Counted from the stretch's first letter, positions 15,919 through 25,990 are shown. The stretch: 34,012 bases of DNA from Oscillospiraceae bacterium (GCA_015067665.1 SVLZ01000017.1:1-34012); one strand, 5' to 3'. Notes: a model not told the origin generated them from the sequence alone. Numbers and translations: made by a program.

Positions 15919-16053
15919 TCAGGCAGACAGGACTTTACGGCCCTTTGCACGACGGCGGGCAAGAACCTTGCGGCCATTGGAAGTAGCCATTCTCTGCCGG
16001 AAACCGTGAACCTTGGAGCGATGACGGCGGCTGGGCTGGTAGGTACGCTTCAT
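15919..16053 (-). CDS. rpmH: 50S ribosomal protein L34
   Basis: 44 aa, [20 protein letters not shown] then [20 protein letters not shown]: a near-canonical L34. AGGAGGTG precedes the ATG. First gene of rpmH-rnpA-yidD-yidC-jag with a very strong promoter. In most bacteria dnaA lies divergently just upstream; here the upstream DNA holds only repeats and the typA terminator. Confidence 0.98.
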   Translation of the reverse strand: MKRTYQPSRRHRSKVHGFRQRMATSNGRKVLARRRAKGRKVLSA

Positions 16054-16142
16054 AAAATACACCTCCTAATAATCACATATGCTCAACAGTCAAAAGACCG
16101 CAGCAACGCATAATAATCGACGATACAATCGTCAGCCTACCC

Positions 16143-16171
16143 ATTATAACCAAAAAATGCTTATAAGTCAA
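16143..16171 (-). promoter_or_regulatory. Strong sigma-A promoter of rpmH operon
   Basis: Minus strand TTGACT (16171-16166), 17-bp spacer, TATAAT (16148-16143). Confidence 0.9.
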
Positions 16172-16228
16172 CAACTTTTTCCGCCTGCATGATGTAAAGT
16201 GAGGAAATGACGGTTTTGGTTGTGTGTT

Positions 16229-16328
16229 TGTAGGGGGCGGCGCCCACGACGCCCCGCAAAAACCTTCGAAAACACATCGTAGGGGCGATCACGAATCGCC
16301 TGCGGGAGGCGGAACGCCTCCCCTACAA
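16229..16328. repeat. GTAGGGG-family palindromic repeat (copy 2)
   Basis: Left arm TGTAGGGGGCGGCGCCCACG, a middle GTAGGGGCGATC..GATCGCC-like hairpin, and a right arm identical over 27 nt to 3362-3388. The ends are inverted (TGTAGGGG / CCCCTACA). Confidence 0.8.
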
Positions 16329-16358
16329 TCTTTTTCGGCGGTGTGTCTGCTATACATC

Positions 16359-16385
16359 AAAAAGGAGAGCCGCAGCTCTCCTTTT
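16359..16385 (-). terminator. Terminator of typA
   Basis: Stem AAAAGGAGAGC / GCTCTCCTTTT with a 4-nt loop and a T5 run on the minus strand, just after the typA stop. Confidence 0.85.
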
Positions 16386-16389
16386 GGGG

Positions 16390-18219
16390 TTATTCCTGAT
16401 TTCTCTTTTTCATCAGCTGGCGCATACGCACGGCGTGGTCAAGCTCCCGCTTGCGGATACGCAGGCTCTTGGGGGTACACTCCAAAAGCTCATCGTCTGC
16501 CAAAAATTCCAGACACTGCTCCAAGGAGAAGATCTTGGGGCTGGTCAGCCGCAGCGCTTCGTCGGAGCCGGAGGCGCGCATATTGGTCAGCTGCTTTTTC
16601 TTGCAGACATTGACGGTCATATCCTCGTTCCGGCTGCAGATGCCTACCACCATACCGGCATAGACCGGTGTGCCGGCACCGATAAACAGCGCGCCACGCT
16701 CCTGGGCGTTAAACAGACCGTAGGAGCAAGCCTCGCCGTTCTCGAAAGCAATGAGAGAGCCGGTAAGGCGGCGCTCGATCTCGCCCTTCATAGGTGTATA
16801 GGTCTCCAAGACACTACTCATAATGCCTTCGCCCCGGGTATCGGTCAAAAATTCGTTCCGATAGCCAAAAAGTCCGCGGGAGGGAACTAAAAACTCCAGG
16901 CGGTAGCGGTTGCCCATAGGCGTCATACTGAGCAAATCGCCCTTGCGGCGGCCCATTTTCTCAATGACTGCGCCCATACATTCCTCGGGCACATCGGCCA
17001 CCATTCTTTCCACAGGCTCGCAGAGCTTGCCGTCAATTTCTTTTGTCAGCACGCGGGGGGTGGAGACGGAGAACTCGAAGCCCTCACGGCGCATGGTCTC
17101 CATCAGAATGGAGAGGTGCATTTCGCCTCGACCTGCCACGTTGAAGGAATCACTGCCCTGCTCGGTAACACGCAGCGAAACATCCTTTAATAGCTCCTTT
17201 TCCAGTCGGTCGCGGAGCTGGCGGGAGGTAACGAATTTGCCCTCCTTGCCGGCAAAGGGAGAATCGTTGACCGCGAAGGTCATTTCGATGGTAGGCTCAG
17301 AGATCTTCACAAAGGGCAGCGGCTCGATCCAATCGGGTGCGCAGAGAGTACGACCGATGGTGATGTCTGCCATACCGGACAGCGCCACGATCTCACCGGC
17401 GGAGGCTTCCTGAATTGCGGCCTTTTCCAGTCCGCTGTACTCATAGAGGGCGACGACCTTGCCCTTTTGCTTTAAGGCACTGTCGTGGTAGTCGGCAATC
17501 ACCACTTCCTGACCGACCTTGATGCTGCCCCGCTCCACACGGCCTACGGCAATTCTGCCCACATATTCATTATAATCGATGGAGGAGACCAAAAGCTGCA
17601 GAGGGGCGTTCTTATCGCCCTCGGGGGCGGGTACATAATTGACGATGGTCTCAAAGAGGGGCACCAAATTGACGCCGGTTTCGTCAGGGCCGTACGCGGC
17701 AGTGCCCTGTCTGCCGGAGCAGAAAACGGTGGGGGAGTTAAACTGCTCGTCGGTGGCGTTCAGATCCAAAAGCAGCTCCAAAACCTCGTCCATTACTTCG
17801 TGGATACGAGCATCGGGCTTGTCGATCTTGTTGACAACCACAATGACCTTGTGACCCAGCTCCAAAGCCTTTTGCAGCACGAAACGGGTCTGGGGCATCG
17901 GACCTTCTGCCGCGTCAACCAGCAAAAGAACACCGTTAACCATCTTGAGAATGCGCTCCACCTCGCCGCCAAAGTCGGCGTGACCGGGGGTGTCCACGAT
18001 GTTAATTTTGGTATCCTTATAATAAACGGAGGTGTTCTTCGCCAGGATCGTGATACCGCGCTCCCGCTCCAAGTCGCCGGAGTCCATAACACGGGTAACG
18101 GTGGCTTGATTTTCCCGATAAATACCGCCCTGCTTCAACATTTCATCCACCAAGGTGGTCTTACCGTGGTCAACGTGGGCGATGATGGCAATATTACGAA
18201 TGTTTTCCTGAGATGCCAT
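16390..18219 (-). CDS. typA: Translational GTPase TypA/BipA
   Basis: 609 aa, standard length. A ribosome-associated GTPase of the EF-G/LepA type that supports 50S assembly and growth under stress. G1 is AHVDHGKTT near the N-terminus, with switch [23 protein letters not shown] (G4), then domains II, III, V and the BipA-specific C-terminal domain ending [13 protein letters not shown]. The start is the ATG at 18219 ([19 protein letters not shown]) with AAAGGAG upstream; a frame to 18285 runs through the promoter. Monocistronic. Confidence 0.96.
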   Translation of the reverse strand: MASQENIRNIAIIAHVDHGKTTLVDEMLKQGGIYRENQATVTRVMDSGDLERERGITILAKNTSVYYKDTKINIVDTPGHADFGGEVERILKMVNGVLLLVDAAEGPMPQTRFVLQKALELGHKVIVVVNKIDKPDARIHEVMDEVLELLLDLNATDEQFNSPTVFCSGRQGTAAYGPDETGVNLVPLFETIVNYVPAPEGDKNAPLQLLVSSIDYNEYVGRIAVGRVERGSIKVGQEVVIADYHDSALKQKGKVVALYEYSGLEKAAIQEASAGEIVALSGMADITIGRTLCAPDWIEPLPFVKISEPTIEMTFAVNDSPFAGKEGKFVTSRQLRDRLEKELLKDVSLRVTEQGSDSFNVAGRGEMHLSILMETMRREGFEFSVSTPRVLTKEIDGKLCEPVERMVADVPEECMGAVIEKMGRRKGDLLSMTPMGNRYRLEFLVPSRGLFGYRNEFLTDTRGEGIMSSVLETYTPMKGEIERRLTGSLIAFENGEACSYGLFNAQERGALFIGAGTPVYAGMVVGICSRNEDMTVNVCKKKQLTNMRASGSDEALRLTSPKIFSLEQCLEFLADDELLECTPKSLRIRKRELDHAVRMRQLMKKRNQE

Positions 18220-18256
18220 ATCCTGCTTCTCTCCTTTAATAGCTTTTAACCTAAAA

Positions 18257-18285
18257 AATATAGCATATATTATGCGTAAATGCAA
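18257..18285 (-). promoter_or_regulatory. Sigma-A promoter of typA
   Basis: Minus strand TTGCAT (18285-18280), 17-bp spacer, TATATT (18262-18257). Confidence 0.75.
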
Positions 18286-18306
18286 TATTTTTATAAGTAA
18301 AACTGC

Positions 18307-18335
18307 AAAAAAGCAGGCACTATGCCTGCTTTTTT
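18307..18335 (-). terminator. Terminator of the CYTH/exonuclease/aminotransferase operon
   Basis: AGCAGGCA-TAG-TGCCTGCT on the minus strand, flanked by A-tract and T-tract. Confidence 0.9.
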
Positions 18336-18336
18336 G

Positions 18337-19509
18337 TTAAATAAGCTCGGCAAAGAGGGGGAGGCTTTCGGTGATTTGCCGCAGGCTGACGCAGTAGCAC
18401 AGCCGGAAATAGCCGGGACAGCCGAAATCATCACCGGGAACGATCAAAAGATCCTTTTCCTTTGCTTTTTCGGAAAATGCCTTGGCATCGCCGCCGGGTG
18501 CTTCCACGAAAAGATAGAACGCGCCATCGGGCTTTGCTACCCGGTAGCCGGCTTTTACCAAGCCTTCATACAGGGTGCGGCGGTTAATGTCGTAGCTTTC
18601 AAGGTCGGGACGCAGATGGGTGCAACGGGCAATCAGCTTTTGCCACATGGAGGGGGCACAGACATGTCCCATACTCCGGGCAGCGCCTGCCACAGCGGGG
18701 AGTAGTGCCTTTGCGTCATCGGCTTGCTGAGGCACATAGACATAGCCGATCCGCTCACCGGGGAGCGACAGGGACTTGGAATAGGAGTAACAAACGATGG
18801 TGTTCTTATAAATGGTGGGGATAAAGGGGACTTCTGTGCCGTCGTAAGCAAGCTCTCGATAGGGCTCGTCGGAGATGATATAGATGGGATGACCAAATTC
18901 CTTGCTCTTTTCGGTGAGCAATGCGCCCAGCGCAGTCAGGGTTTGACGGCTGTAGACCGTACCGGCGGGGTTGTTGGGAGAGTTTACAATGATGGCTTGG
19001 GTGTTTTCGGTGATGGCTTCTGCTAAAGCATCCAAACGAATCTGGAAGTCCGGCACATCGGGGGTAACGGCTTTGAAAGTAAGACCCGCGCTTTCCACAA
19101 AGGGACGGTACTCTGGGAAGTAGGGGGCAATCGCCAAAATCTCACCGCCGGGAACTGCCAGCGCACCGAAAACAGCGCAAAGACCGGGGGCGGCGCCGCA
19201 GGTGATAAATAAATCAGCGGCATTAACACCGGCATCGTAGCGGGCGTTCAGATCATCCGCAATGGCCTGCCGGGTAGCAAGATCACCTACTGCAGAGGTG
19301 TAGCCGTGGAGCGCGAGGGAATCGGTGTCCTGTAAAAGGGCAGCAATGGTCTCGTTGACCTCCTTGGGGGCGGGAATACTGGGATTGCCTAAGCTGTAAT
19401 CATAGACCTTGTCAGCGCCCACGATGGCGGCGCGCATTCTGCCGTATTCAAAAAGCTCTCGGATGCAGGAACGCTTTGTGCCGAGGGCGTATGCTTGTTC
19501 GTTTACCAT
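18337..19509 (-). CDS. Pyridoxal-phosphate aminotransferase, class I/II
   Basis: 390 aa, fold type I. The Schiff-base lysine is K245 in YSYSKSLSLPGERIGY. The cofactor contacts NSPNNPAG (176-183) and SDEPYREL (D214, Y217) are present, with a C-terminal Arg in YFRLCYCVS for the substrate carboxylate. Closest by eye to aspartate/tyrosine-type aminotransferases of Clostridia; the amino acid used cannot be told. The start overlaps the end of the exonuclease gene by 7 bp, so it is co-transcribed, though no functional link is evident. Confidence 0.9.
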   Translation of the reverse strand: MVNEQAYALGTKRSCIRELFEYGRMRAAIVGADKVYDYSLGNPSIPAPKEVNETIAALLQDTDSLALHGYTSAVGDLATRQAIADDLNARYDAGVNAADLFITCGAAPGLCAVFGALAVPGGEILAIAPYFPEYRPFVESAGLTFKAVTPDVPDFQIRLDALAEAITENTQAIIVNSPNNPAGTVYSRQTLTALGALLTEKSKEFGHPIYIISDEPYRELAYDGTEVPFIPTIYKNTIVCYSYSKSLSLPGERIGYVYVPQQADDAKALLPAVAGAARSMGHVCAPSMWQKLIARCTHLRPDLESYDINRRTLYEGLVKAGYRVAKPDGAFYLFVEAPGGDAKAFSEKAKEKDLLIVPGDDFGCPGYFRLCYCVSLRQITESLPLFAELI

Positions 19510-20204
19510 AATGCCTCCTGATGTTCATAAAGTGGTGTTCTTGCGGGGGTGGGCTGGGGTTTATAAGTGACAGAGCCGATGGGCTTGCTGCCAAGACCGT
19601 ATGTAGGATGATAGCCAAAGAGGTTAACATAATGCAGAAGATCCGGCTTTTCCTTATCCATCTCCTTCATAACCTCCAAGGTTGCCAGTACATCGTCTAC
19701 CGCCCGATGGGAGTTGACTACCTTGCCGGAAAGACCGTAGCTTTCGATGGCATTGCACAGCTTATGGGGAAAATCCCGGCGATCCTTGTAGACGGTGAGA
19801 AGATCCAATTTGTCCTTACCTTTGAGGATAGCGGGGTCACCGCTGCGCAGCAGCAAGTAAAAAAGAAAACTCAAGTCAAAATGGGCATTGTAAGCAAGCA
19901 GCAGTGTCTTGCCGGACACCATTCGCGCAATGTCGCTGCAAAGCTGTGCTTTGGGAATACCTCTTACTTGCACATCCTCGTTGGTAATGCCGGTAAGCTG
20001 TTGGATCTTTAAGGGAATGGTATTTCCGGGTGTCAGGGAGATCAACTCGTCATATTCCTCGGTAACCACCGGACTGCCGTCCTTTAATTCCACCACAATG
20101 GCGGCAAATTCGATGATCTCATCCCGCATAAAGTCCAGGCCGGTGGTCTCTGTATCGAAGAGAAACAGCCGGTCATATGTTTCAAAAAACGCATTTATTG
20201 CCAT
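19503..20204 (-). CDS. DnaQ-like 3'-5' exonuclease (DEDDh family)
   Basis: 233 aa. Exonuclease domain at 10-180: ExoI FDTETTGLD with D17 and E19, ExoII in LLAYNAHFDLSFL, ExoIII NSHRAVDDVLAT supplying the His and last Asp. This gives the DEDDh set. It resembles the epsilon/PolC-type proofreading domain as a stand-alone protein; the tail (about 190-233) has no known domain. It overlaps the CYTH gene by 10 bp upstream and the aminotransferase gene by 7 bp downstream. The role may be DNA repair or RNA trimming. Confidence 0.88.
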   Translation of the reverse strand: MAINAFFETYDRLFLFDTETTGLDFMRDEIIEFAAIVVELKDGSPVVTEEYDELISLTPGNTIPLKIQQLTGITNEDVQVRGIPKAQLCSDIARMVSGKTLLLAYNAHFDLSFLFYLLLRSGDPAILKGKDKLDLLTVYKDRRDFPHKLCNAIESYGLSGKVVNSHRAVDDVLATLEVMKEMDKEKPDLLHYVNLFGYHPTYGLGSKPIGSVTYKPQPTPARTPLYEHQEALW

Positions 20205-20788
20205 TTTTCGTCTCCTTTCGCCAAGTCCAGCGCCCGGCGGAATTTGCTTTTCGGTTCTTCCTGCAAGGAAAACTTCTGCGCCAGCAGCGCGGCATAGAGG
20301 TCCGCATCCTGCTCTTTTCCGGAAAGCAGCTCTACCTCAACTTCAAAAAGCGGCAACTCTCTTTCACCGCCTATTAAAATGCCCTGATCCAGCGCGACCT
20401 CCAAAAGGCTGTCTCCAAAGAGAATTTTCCGGGCAGTTCGCGTAAATTTTGCGCCACAGACCGGTGCGACACCTTCTGCGGTCAAAAACAGCAGCTCGTC
20501 CCAATTAGTGAGTTTACATAAAATTGGAATAGCGTCTTGGATGCTGGCACATTCTGTTTGAAATTCACCCCGGGCGGCAGTGCCGGTGGGGGTTTTCAGA
20601 GTGCAAACAGAGATGCCGTTTTCCAAACGGCGGCGGAGCGTGATCCTTCGTTTGGATAACGCACCGCTTGGGGTGTCGTAATAAGTGGTTTCCATTTGCA
20701 GAAAGTAGGGAGGCTCTGTAAGGGCGGCATCTATTCTACGCAGGACATTTTCCTCTGCCCGAAACTTCTTTTCGTATTCCAAACCCAC
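20195..20788 (-). CDS. CYTH domain protein (triphosphate tunnel metalloenzyme)
   Basis: 197 aa. The N-terminal LEYEKKF is the ExExK signature of CYTH enzymes. Further basic and acidic strands (RITLRRRLENG, CTLKTP, EVALDQG, FEVEVELLSG) fit the eight-stranded tunnel that binds triphosphates with metal ions. Bacterial members are mostly inorganic triphosphatases; adenylate cyclase or thiamine triphosphatase activity are other options. The start is GTG at 20788 with AGGAGG seven bases upstream; a longer ATG frame to 20923 would cross the promoter. First gene of a three-gene overlapping operon. Confidence 0.85.
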   Translation of the reverse strand: MGLEYEKKFRAEENVLRRIDAALTEPPYFLQMETTYYDTPSGALSKRRITLRRRLENGISVCTLKTPTGTAARGEFQTECASIQDAIPILCKLTNWDELLFLTAEGVAPVCGAKFTRTARKILFGDSLLEVALDQGILIGGERELPLFEVEVELLSGKEQDADLYAALLAQKFSLQEEPKSKFRRALDLAKGDEKWQ

Positions 20789-20809
20789 ATTACCGCCTCC
20801 TTTTCGGCT

Positions 20810-20838
20810 ATTATACACCCGATCGCCACGATATGCAA
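20810..20838 (-). promoter_or_regulatory. Sigma-A promoter of the CYTH operon
   Basis: Minus strand TTGCAT (20838-20833), 17-bp spacer, TATAAT (20815-20810). Confidence 0.8.
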
Positions 20839-20923
20839 GAATCTTTCTGTGCTGCGTCCAAACGACAAAAAATTTCTCTCTTTGGTGATAGGATGAGAAG
20901 GAAAAAGAAAGGTCGTGGTACAT

Positions 20924-22825
20924 ATGGATATTTTCATAGGACAGGGGAAGCGATTTTTACAGCGACTGTCGGCTTATCCCCAGGTATATGCAGTTTTGGG
21001 CGGTTTGGGGTACTTTTTAGCGGGTTTTTGCCTGAGTGCCGCCAGCATAAATCACCAGTTTTTGCCCCTGACGGTGGGGCTTATTTGCGGCAGCACCGGT
21101 TTGCCGTCCTTACTTGCAGCAGTAGGCGGTATTTGGGGATATTTGGTGTTTTGGGATGCGCTGCAGCCGGTGGCTTGGTGCGCGGTGGCAATGATCCTCT
21201 CAGCGGTTTTGGGGGACAAGCGGGTTAGCCGGGCGCTGCCGCTGCTAATGCCTATGGTGGCATCTTTTTCAGTGGCGGCACTGGGCGTGTTTTCCCGTTT
21301 TTCCGGTGAGGCAGGCCCTCCGGTATTCATCTTCCTTTTGCGGATCCTGCTCTGCGGTGTCACCTGCGGACTGTTTAGTCGGGTGCTTCGGGAGCGAAAT
21401 CCCCTTTATGACTGGTTTGCCTGTGGCTTTGCCGTATTGGCGCTGGCGCAGATTTTGCCCGTTCCTTATTTGGGGTTAGGGTACTTGGCGGCCGGTGCGC
21501 TGGTGGTTCGCGGTGCGTTCCCGGCGGCAGCGCTGGCAGGACTTGCGCTGGACTTAGCGGGAATCACACTGCTGCCTATGACGGCAATTTTATGTCTTGC
21601 TTACTTAATTCGCTTTTTGCCCAAGCAACCCCTTTGGTTGGGAGGTGTTACGGTGGTCTGTGTCTGCGCGATGGTAATGTATGTATGCGGCATTTGGGAC
21701 ATCACGCCGGTTCCGGGTCTGTTTTTTGGGGCAATGGGCGGTGTTTACCTGCCCAGTCAGGCACCTCTGAGTCACCGTCGGGGCGCCATCGGACTTGCAC
21801 AGGTACGACTGGAGCTGGCTGCCGGGGTGATGGGGCAGACGCAGCAGCTCCTTGCAGAAATTCCGGAAACACCGGTGGACGAGGATCTCTTGGTGCAAAA
21901 AGCGGCAGAAACAGCTTGCAACGGCTGCAGCTACCGGAAAAATTGTAAAGACCATCGCCGTATTGCCCAGCTGCCCGGTGCGCTTCTCCATAAGCCACTC
22001 CACAGCATCGAGGAGCTGCCCATCGCCTGCAAAAAGAGCGGGCGGTTTCTTGCGCAGCTTCACCGCAGTCAGGAGCAGCTTTGCTCCATTTTGGCAGATC
22101 GTGAGCGGCAAAAGGACTATCGGGCTGCGGTACTCCAGCAATACGGCTTTCTCTCCGGGTACTTGCAGCAGCTGTCTGATACGCTGACCCAAAAAGCGGA
22201 CAATATCCGCGACCGTTACCGCGCAGAAACAAAGGTCTATTGCAATCATCCATCAGCGGGAAACGGTGACCGATGCTTGCGTTTTTTGGGCACAGGTGGG
22301 AAATACTATGTGGTACTGTGCGATGGGATGGGCACCGGTGTAGAAGCAGCAATGGAAGCCAAAACAGGTGGGGAATTGCTGCGAAAGCTGCTGCTGGCAG
22401 GCTATCCGGCAGAGCACGCCTTGGGAAGCCTTAACAGCATATGCGCCCTGCGGGACAGAGCCGGAATTCTGACTGTAGATATGGCAGAGCTCCATTTGGG
22501 CACCGGCGCGGTGACCTTATATAAGTGGGGCGCAGCACCGTCGTATCTCATTGTAGATGGAAAAACCGACAAATTAGGCACGCCCACGCCACCGCCCGGC
22601 CTTTCTGCCTCCGGCTGGCAGCCACCGGCAAAACGGGTGAGTCTCCGAAACGGAGAGCGGCTTGTGATGGTCAGCGACGGCGTAGGGGAGGAGAGCGCAT
22701 TTCGTATCTGCCGGGAAAAAGCCGGTGCGCCGGATGAAATTCTCGCCCGCTGTCTACTGGATTGCGGCACCTACCAAGGGGACGACGATGCCACCGTAGT
22801 CTGTATCCGCCTGAAAGAGGGATAA
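20924..22825 (+). CDS. spoIIE: Stage II sporulation protein E-like serine phosphatase
   Basis: 633 aa, shorter than B. subtilis SpoIIE (827 aa). It dephosphorylates SpoIIAA to free sigma-F in the forespore. About eight to ten membrane segments fill 15-265, a middle region carries C-x2-C-x5-C (CNGCSYRKNC), and the PP2C phosphatase domain occupies about 440-633 with metal Asp at 467 (LCDGMGTGVEAA), Asp585 (VSDGVGEE) and GDDDATVV at the end. The ATG at 20924 has AAAGG 11 nt upstream; a GTG at 20915 is an alternative. The first membrane segments or the FtsZ-interaction region appear reduced relative to B. subtilis. Divergent from the CYTH operon. Confidence 0.9.
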   Translation: MDIFIGQGKRFLQRLSAYPQVYAVLGGLGYFLAGFCLSAASINHQFLPLTVGLICGSTGLPSLLAAVGGIWGYLVFWDALQPVAWCAVAMILSAVLGDKRVSRALPLLMPMVASFSVAALGVFSRFSGEAGPPVFIFLLRILLCGVTCGLFSRVLRERNPLYDWFACGFAVLALAQILPVPYLGLGYLAAGALVVRGAFPAAALAGLALDLAGITLLPMTAILCLAYLIRFLPKQPLWLGGVTVVCVCAMVMYVCGIWDITPVPGLFFGAMGGVYLPSQAPLSHRRGAIGLAQVRLELAAGVMGQTQQLLAEIPETPVDEDLLVQKAAETACNGCSYRKNCKDHRRIAQLPGALLHKPLHSIEELPIACKKSGRFLAQLHRSQEQLCSILADRERQKDYRAAVLQQYGFLSGYLQQLSDTLTQKADNIRDRYRAETKVYCNHPSAGNGDRCLRFLGTGGKYYVVLCDGMGTGVEAAMEAKTGGELLRKLLLAGYPAEHALGSLNSICALRDRAGILTVDMAELHLGTGAVTLYKWGAAPSYLIVDGKTDKLGTPTPPPGLSASGWQPPAKRVSLRNGERLVMVSDGVGEESAFRICREKAGAPDEILARCLLDCGTYQGDDDATVVCIRLKEG

Positions 22826-22859
22826 AAAATCGGCACCCGATTGTGGGTGCCGATTTTTT
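22824..22859. terminator. Bidirectional terminator between spoIIE and the small membrane protein gene
   Basis: 15-bp perfect stem from AAAAAATCGGCACCC to GGGTGCCGATTTTTT with a 6-nt loop; it overlaps the stop codons of both convergent genes. Confidence 0.92.
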
Positions 22860-23025
22860 ATTCGTCTTTTTTGAAATAACCCCGCAGACAGAGGAGCAAG
22901 CCGATCACCAAACCTGCAAAAAAGGTGACTGCGCCTACGCCCACGCCGTTTATCCACGCAATGTAGCCAAAGGAAGCGAGGATCAGGACGGCAATGCCAA
23001 GAAGCATCGTTTTGACAGATTTCAT
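22858..23025 (-). CDS. Small two-helix membrane protein, unknown
   Basis: 55 aa. Two hydrophobic segments (about 6-24 and 29-47) with a basic N-terminus and an FKKDE tail. The ATG at 23025 has GAGGG seven bases upstream; upstream in-frame codons lack a ribosome site. It starts 33 nt after gdhA and ends in the shared terminator, so it is probably the second gene of the gdhA unit. I do not recognise the family. An ammonium or glutamate-related role is only a guess from position. Confidence 0.65.
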   Translation of the reverse strand: MKSVKTMLLGIAVLILASFGYIAWINGVGVGAVTFFAGLVIGLLLCLRGYFKKDE

Positions 23026-23058
23026 GGAAAACCCTCTTATGTGTTTAAGGGACAAAAT

Positions 23059-24402
<1,344 letters not shown>

Positions 24403-24429
24403 TTACCTCCTGATTAAAAATCTTCCTCT

Positions 24430-24458
24430 ATTTTAGCAAAATGGAAAAACGATTGCAA
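24430..24458 (-). promoter_or_regulatory. Sigma-A promoter of gdhA
   Basis: Minus strand TTGCAA (24458-24453), 17-bp spacer, TAAAAT (24435-24430). Confidence 0.75.
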
Positions 24459-24509
24459 CAGTTTTTTTGGAGAAAACCTGCCAAAGTGTGCTTTTCCCAC
24501 AAGGACAAA

Positions 24510-24538
24510 TGTGTATATTTTGACGACGGAGGCATATT
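24510..24538 (+). promoter_or_regulatory. Possible forespore-type promoter of the deacetylase gene
   Basis: TGTGTA (24510-24515), 17 bp, CATATT (24533-24538); weak match to sigma-G boxes. No sigma-A promoter is clear in this gap. Confidence 0.25.
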
Positions 24539-24578
24539 TTCGGCTGGAAGGCCATAGATTGTCCCAAGGAGGGATGGT

Positions 24579-25349
24579 ATGAAAAGAAAGCTATGGACAC
24601 TTGCTGCCATTGGCGTGTTTTGTATTTTCGGCATAGCAGCGAGCATTTTTGGGGAAGCGATTCCTGCAGGTAACTGGGGACTTCGTTTCCACACAGAGGG
24701 GGAGGCGCCGGAGGGGACTGCAGATGTTGGACAGCTACAGAAATACGACAGCGCATTCTTGGGCGATACCAGCGAAAAGACGGTCTATCTGACCTTTGAT
24801 GCAGGCTATGAAAATGGCTGCACGGAGAAAATCTTAGATACATTAAAAAAACATAATATAAAAGCCGCCTTTTTCCTTGTGGGCAATTATATGGAGCGAA
24901 ACCCGGACATTGTGCGGCGGATGGTAAACGAGGGACATATCGTAGGCAATCACACGATGCACCATTATAATATGGAGAAGATTTCTGACCCGGCAGCCTT
25001 TGCGGAGGAGCTGCAGGAGCTGGAAAAGCTGTTTTTTGACATCACCGGTCAGGAACTGCCCAAATACTACCGCCCACCGCAGGGTGTTTATAGTCTCGAA
25101 AACCTGAAAAATGCCAAGGAATTGGGGTATAAGACGGTCTTTTGGAGCCTTGCCTATGTGGACTGGAACAATGATGCCCAGCCCACGAAAGAGGAGGCTT
25201 TCTCTAAGCTCCTGCCTCGCATCCACAACGGCGCGGTGATACTTTTGCACTCCACCTCCAAAACCAATGCGGAGATTTTGGATGAGTTATTAACCAAATG
25301 GAAAGAAATGGGTTATTCCTTCGCAACCGTAGATGCATTGTTTTTGTAA
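24579..25349 (+). CDS. PdaA-type polysaccharide deacetylase
   Basis: 256 aa. NodB-fold peptidoglycan deacetylase (carbohydrate esterase 4). In spore formers PdaA removes the N-acetyl group from muramic acid as a step to muramic delta-lactam in the cortex. Signal anchor at 5-26; GNWGLRF typical of PdaA; motif 1 TFDAGYENG (the PdaA form with a second Asp replaced), motif 2 HTMHH for metal, motif 3 YRPPQG, and a late HS in VILLHST. A GGAGGG site precedes the ATG. Family assignment is firm; PdaA rather than another CE4 enzyme is likely from TFDAGYEN and GNWGL. Confidence 0.9.
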   Translation: MKRKLWTLAAIGVFCIFGIAASIFGEAIPAGNWGLRFHTEGEAPEGTADVGQLQKYDSAFLGDTSEKTVYLTFDAGYENGCTEKILDTLKKHNIKAAFFLVGNYMERNPDIVRRMVNEGHIVGNHTMHHYNMEKISDPAAFAEELQELEKLFFDITGQELPKYYRPPQGVYSLENLKNAKELGYKTVFWSLAYVDWNNDAQPTKEEAFSKLLPRIHNGAVILLHSTSKTNAEILDELLTKWKEMGYSFATVDALFL

Positions 25350-25356
25350 AATATAA

Positions 25357-25463
25357 TGTAGGGGGCGGCGCCTTCGACGCCCCGTTGTACAACGATACAA
25401 TAAAATCGGCACATCGAGTGCCGATTTTATTTCGGGTCGTCGTGGGCGCCGACCCCTACAAGA
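25357..25463. repeat. GTAGGGG-family palindromic repeat (copy 3) with internal terminator
   Basis: Terminal inverted repeats of about 28 bp, starting TGTAGGGG-CGGCGCC-CGACG-CCCG, flank a strong hairpin. The element is thus a terminator carried on a repeat between the deacetylase and lipoprotein genes. Confidence 0.85.
25399..25431. terminator. Terminator after the deacetylase gene
   Basis: 14-bp perfect stem AATAAAATCGGCAC / GTGCCGATTTTATT with a 5-nt loop, inside the repeat. Confidence 0.85.
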
Positions 25464-25496
25464 GATGGTCAAAATGCTGAATTTCTCTCTTGCACC

Positions 25497-25525
25497 TTGT
25501 CATTTCTCCAAAATCGCGGTAAAGT
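25497..25525 (+). promoter_or_regulatory. Possible sigma-A promoter of the lipoprotein gene
   Basis: TTGTCA (25497-25502), 17-bp spacer, TAAAGT (25520-25525). Confidence 0.5.
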
Positions 25526-25558
25526 GTAAATGGACAAATGATGATAGGAGGTATCGAT

Positions 25559-25990
25559 ATGTCTATAAAAAGAGTGATTTCTACCGTTTTGCTGGTGGTA
25601 ATGTGCGCTGCCTTGCTTACTGGCTGTGCCGGAAATGATTTAGCGCCGGGTGAGCCGTTCTCTTTTTGGCAAAAAATGGAGGTCAATCGCGTTGCGAAGG
25701 GTAAGCTCACTTTTATAGATGAGGGCGGCAAATGGATGTACTTTGGTGTTTACGATGGCGCAATGGTGATTTACAGCGATGGCGCCACTATGGTGATGAC
25801 CTATGTCAGCCTTGGCGGATACTCCTTTGATTTTCCTACCGGCGCAACACCGGTCGTGATCTACCAAGGGAAGCACTATGGATTTGAAGAAGCCTATAAA
25901 GAAGGAATCCTGACAAGGGAGGCTATAGGTCAAATTCACGCATATTTTACCTCCGACCAATACAGAGAAGATCGTTACGGTAGAAAGTGA
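25559..25990 (+). CDS. Small secreted lipoprotein, unknown
   Basis: 143 aa. Lipoprotein signal peptide with lipobox LTGC, lipidated Cys23. The mature part is rich in Tyr/Gly/Val beta-type strands (GKLTFIDEGGKWMYFGVYDGAMVIYSDG) and ends in a charged helix. No known domain recognised. AGGAGG lies six bases before the ATG at 25559; an in-frame ATG at 25538 has no ribosome site. Single-gene unit between terminators. Confidence 0.8.
   Translation: MSIKRVISTVLLVVMCAALLTGCAGNDLAPGEPFSFWQKMEVNRVAKGKLTFIDEGGKWMYFGVYDGAMVIYSDGATMVMTYVSLGGYSFDFPTGATPVVIYQGKHYGFEEAYKEGILTREAIGQIHAYFTSDQYREDRYGRK

Larger units (their letters stand above)
16054..16389. other. 336-bp gene-free stretch upstream of rpmH
   Basis: Contains the rpmH leader with a 5' hairpin GACGAT-TGT-ATCGTC (16119-16133, near the transcript start), the rpmH promoter, a GTAGGGG-family repeat (16229-16328) and the typA terminator. 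No coding sequence and no DnaA-box cluster seen. Confidence 0.7.

Noticed and set aside
16054-16389. Origin of replication next to rpmH
   Set aside because: This is the usual place, but I see no DnaA-box cluster here, only a promoter, a repeat and a terminator.
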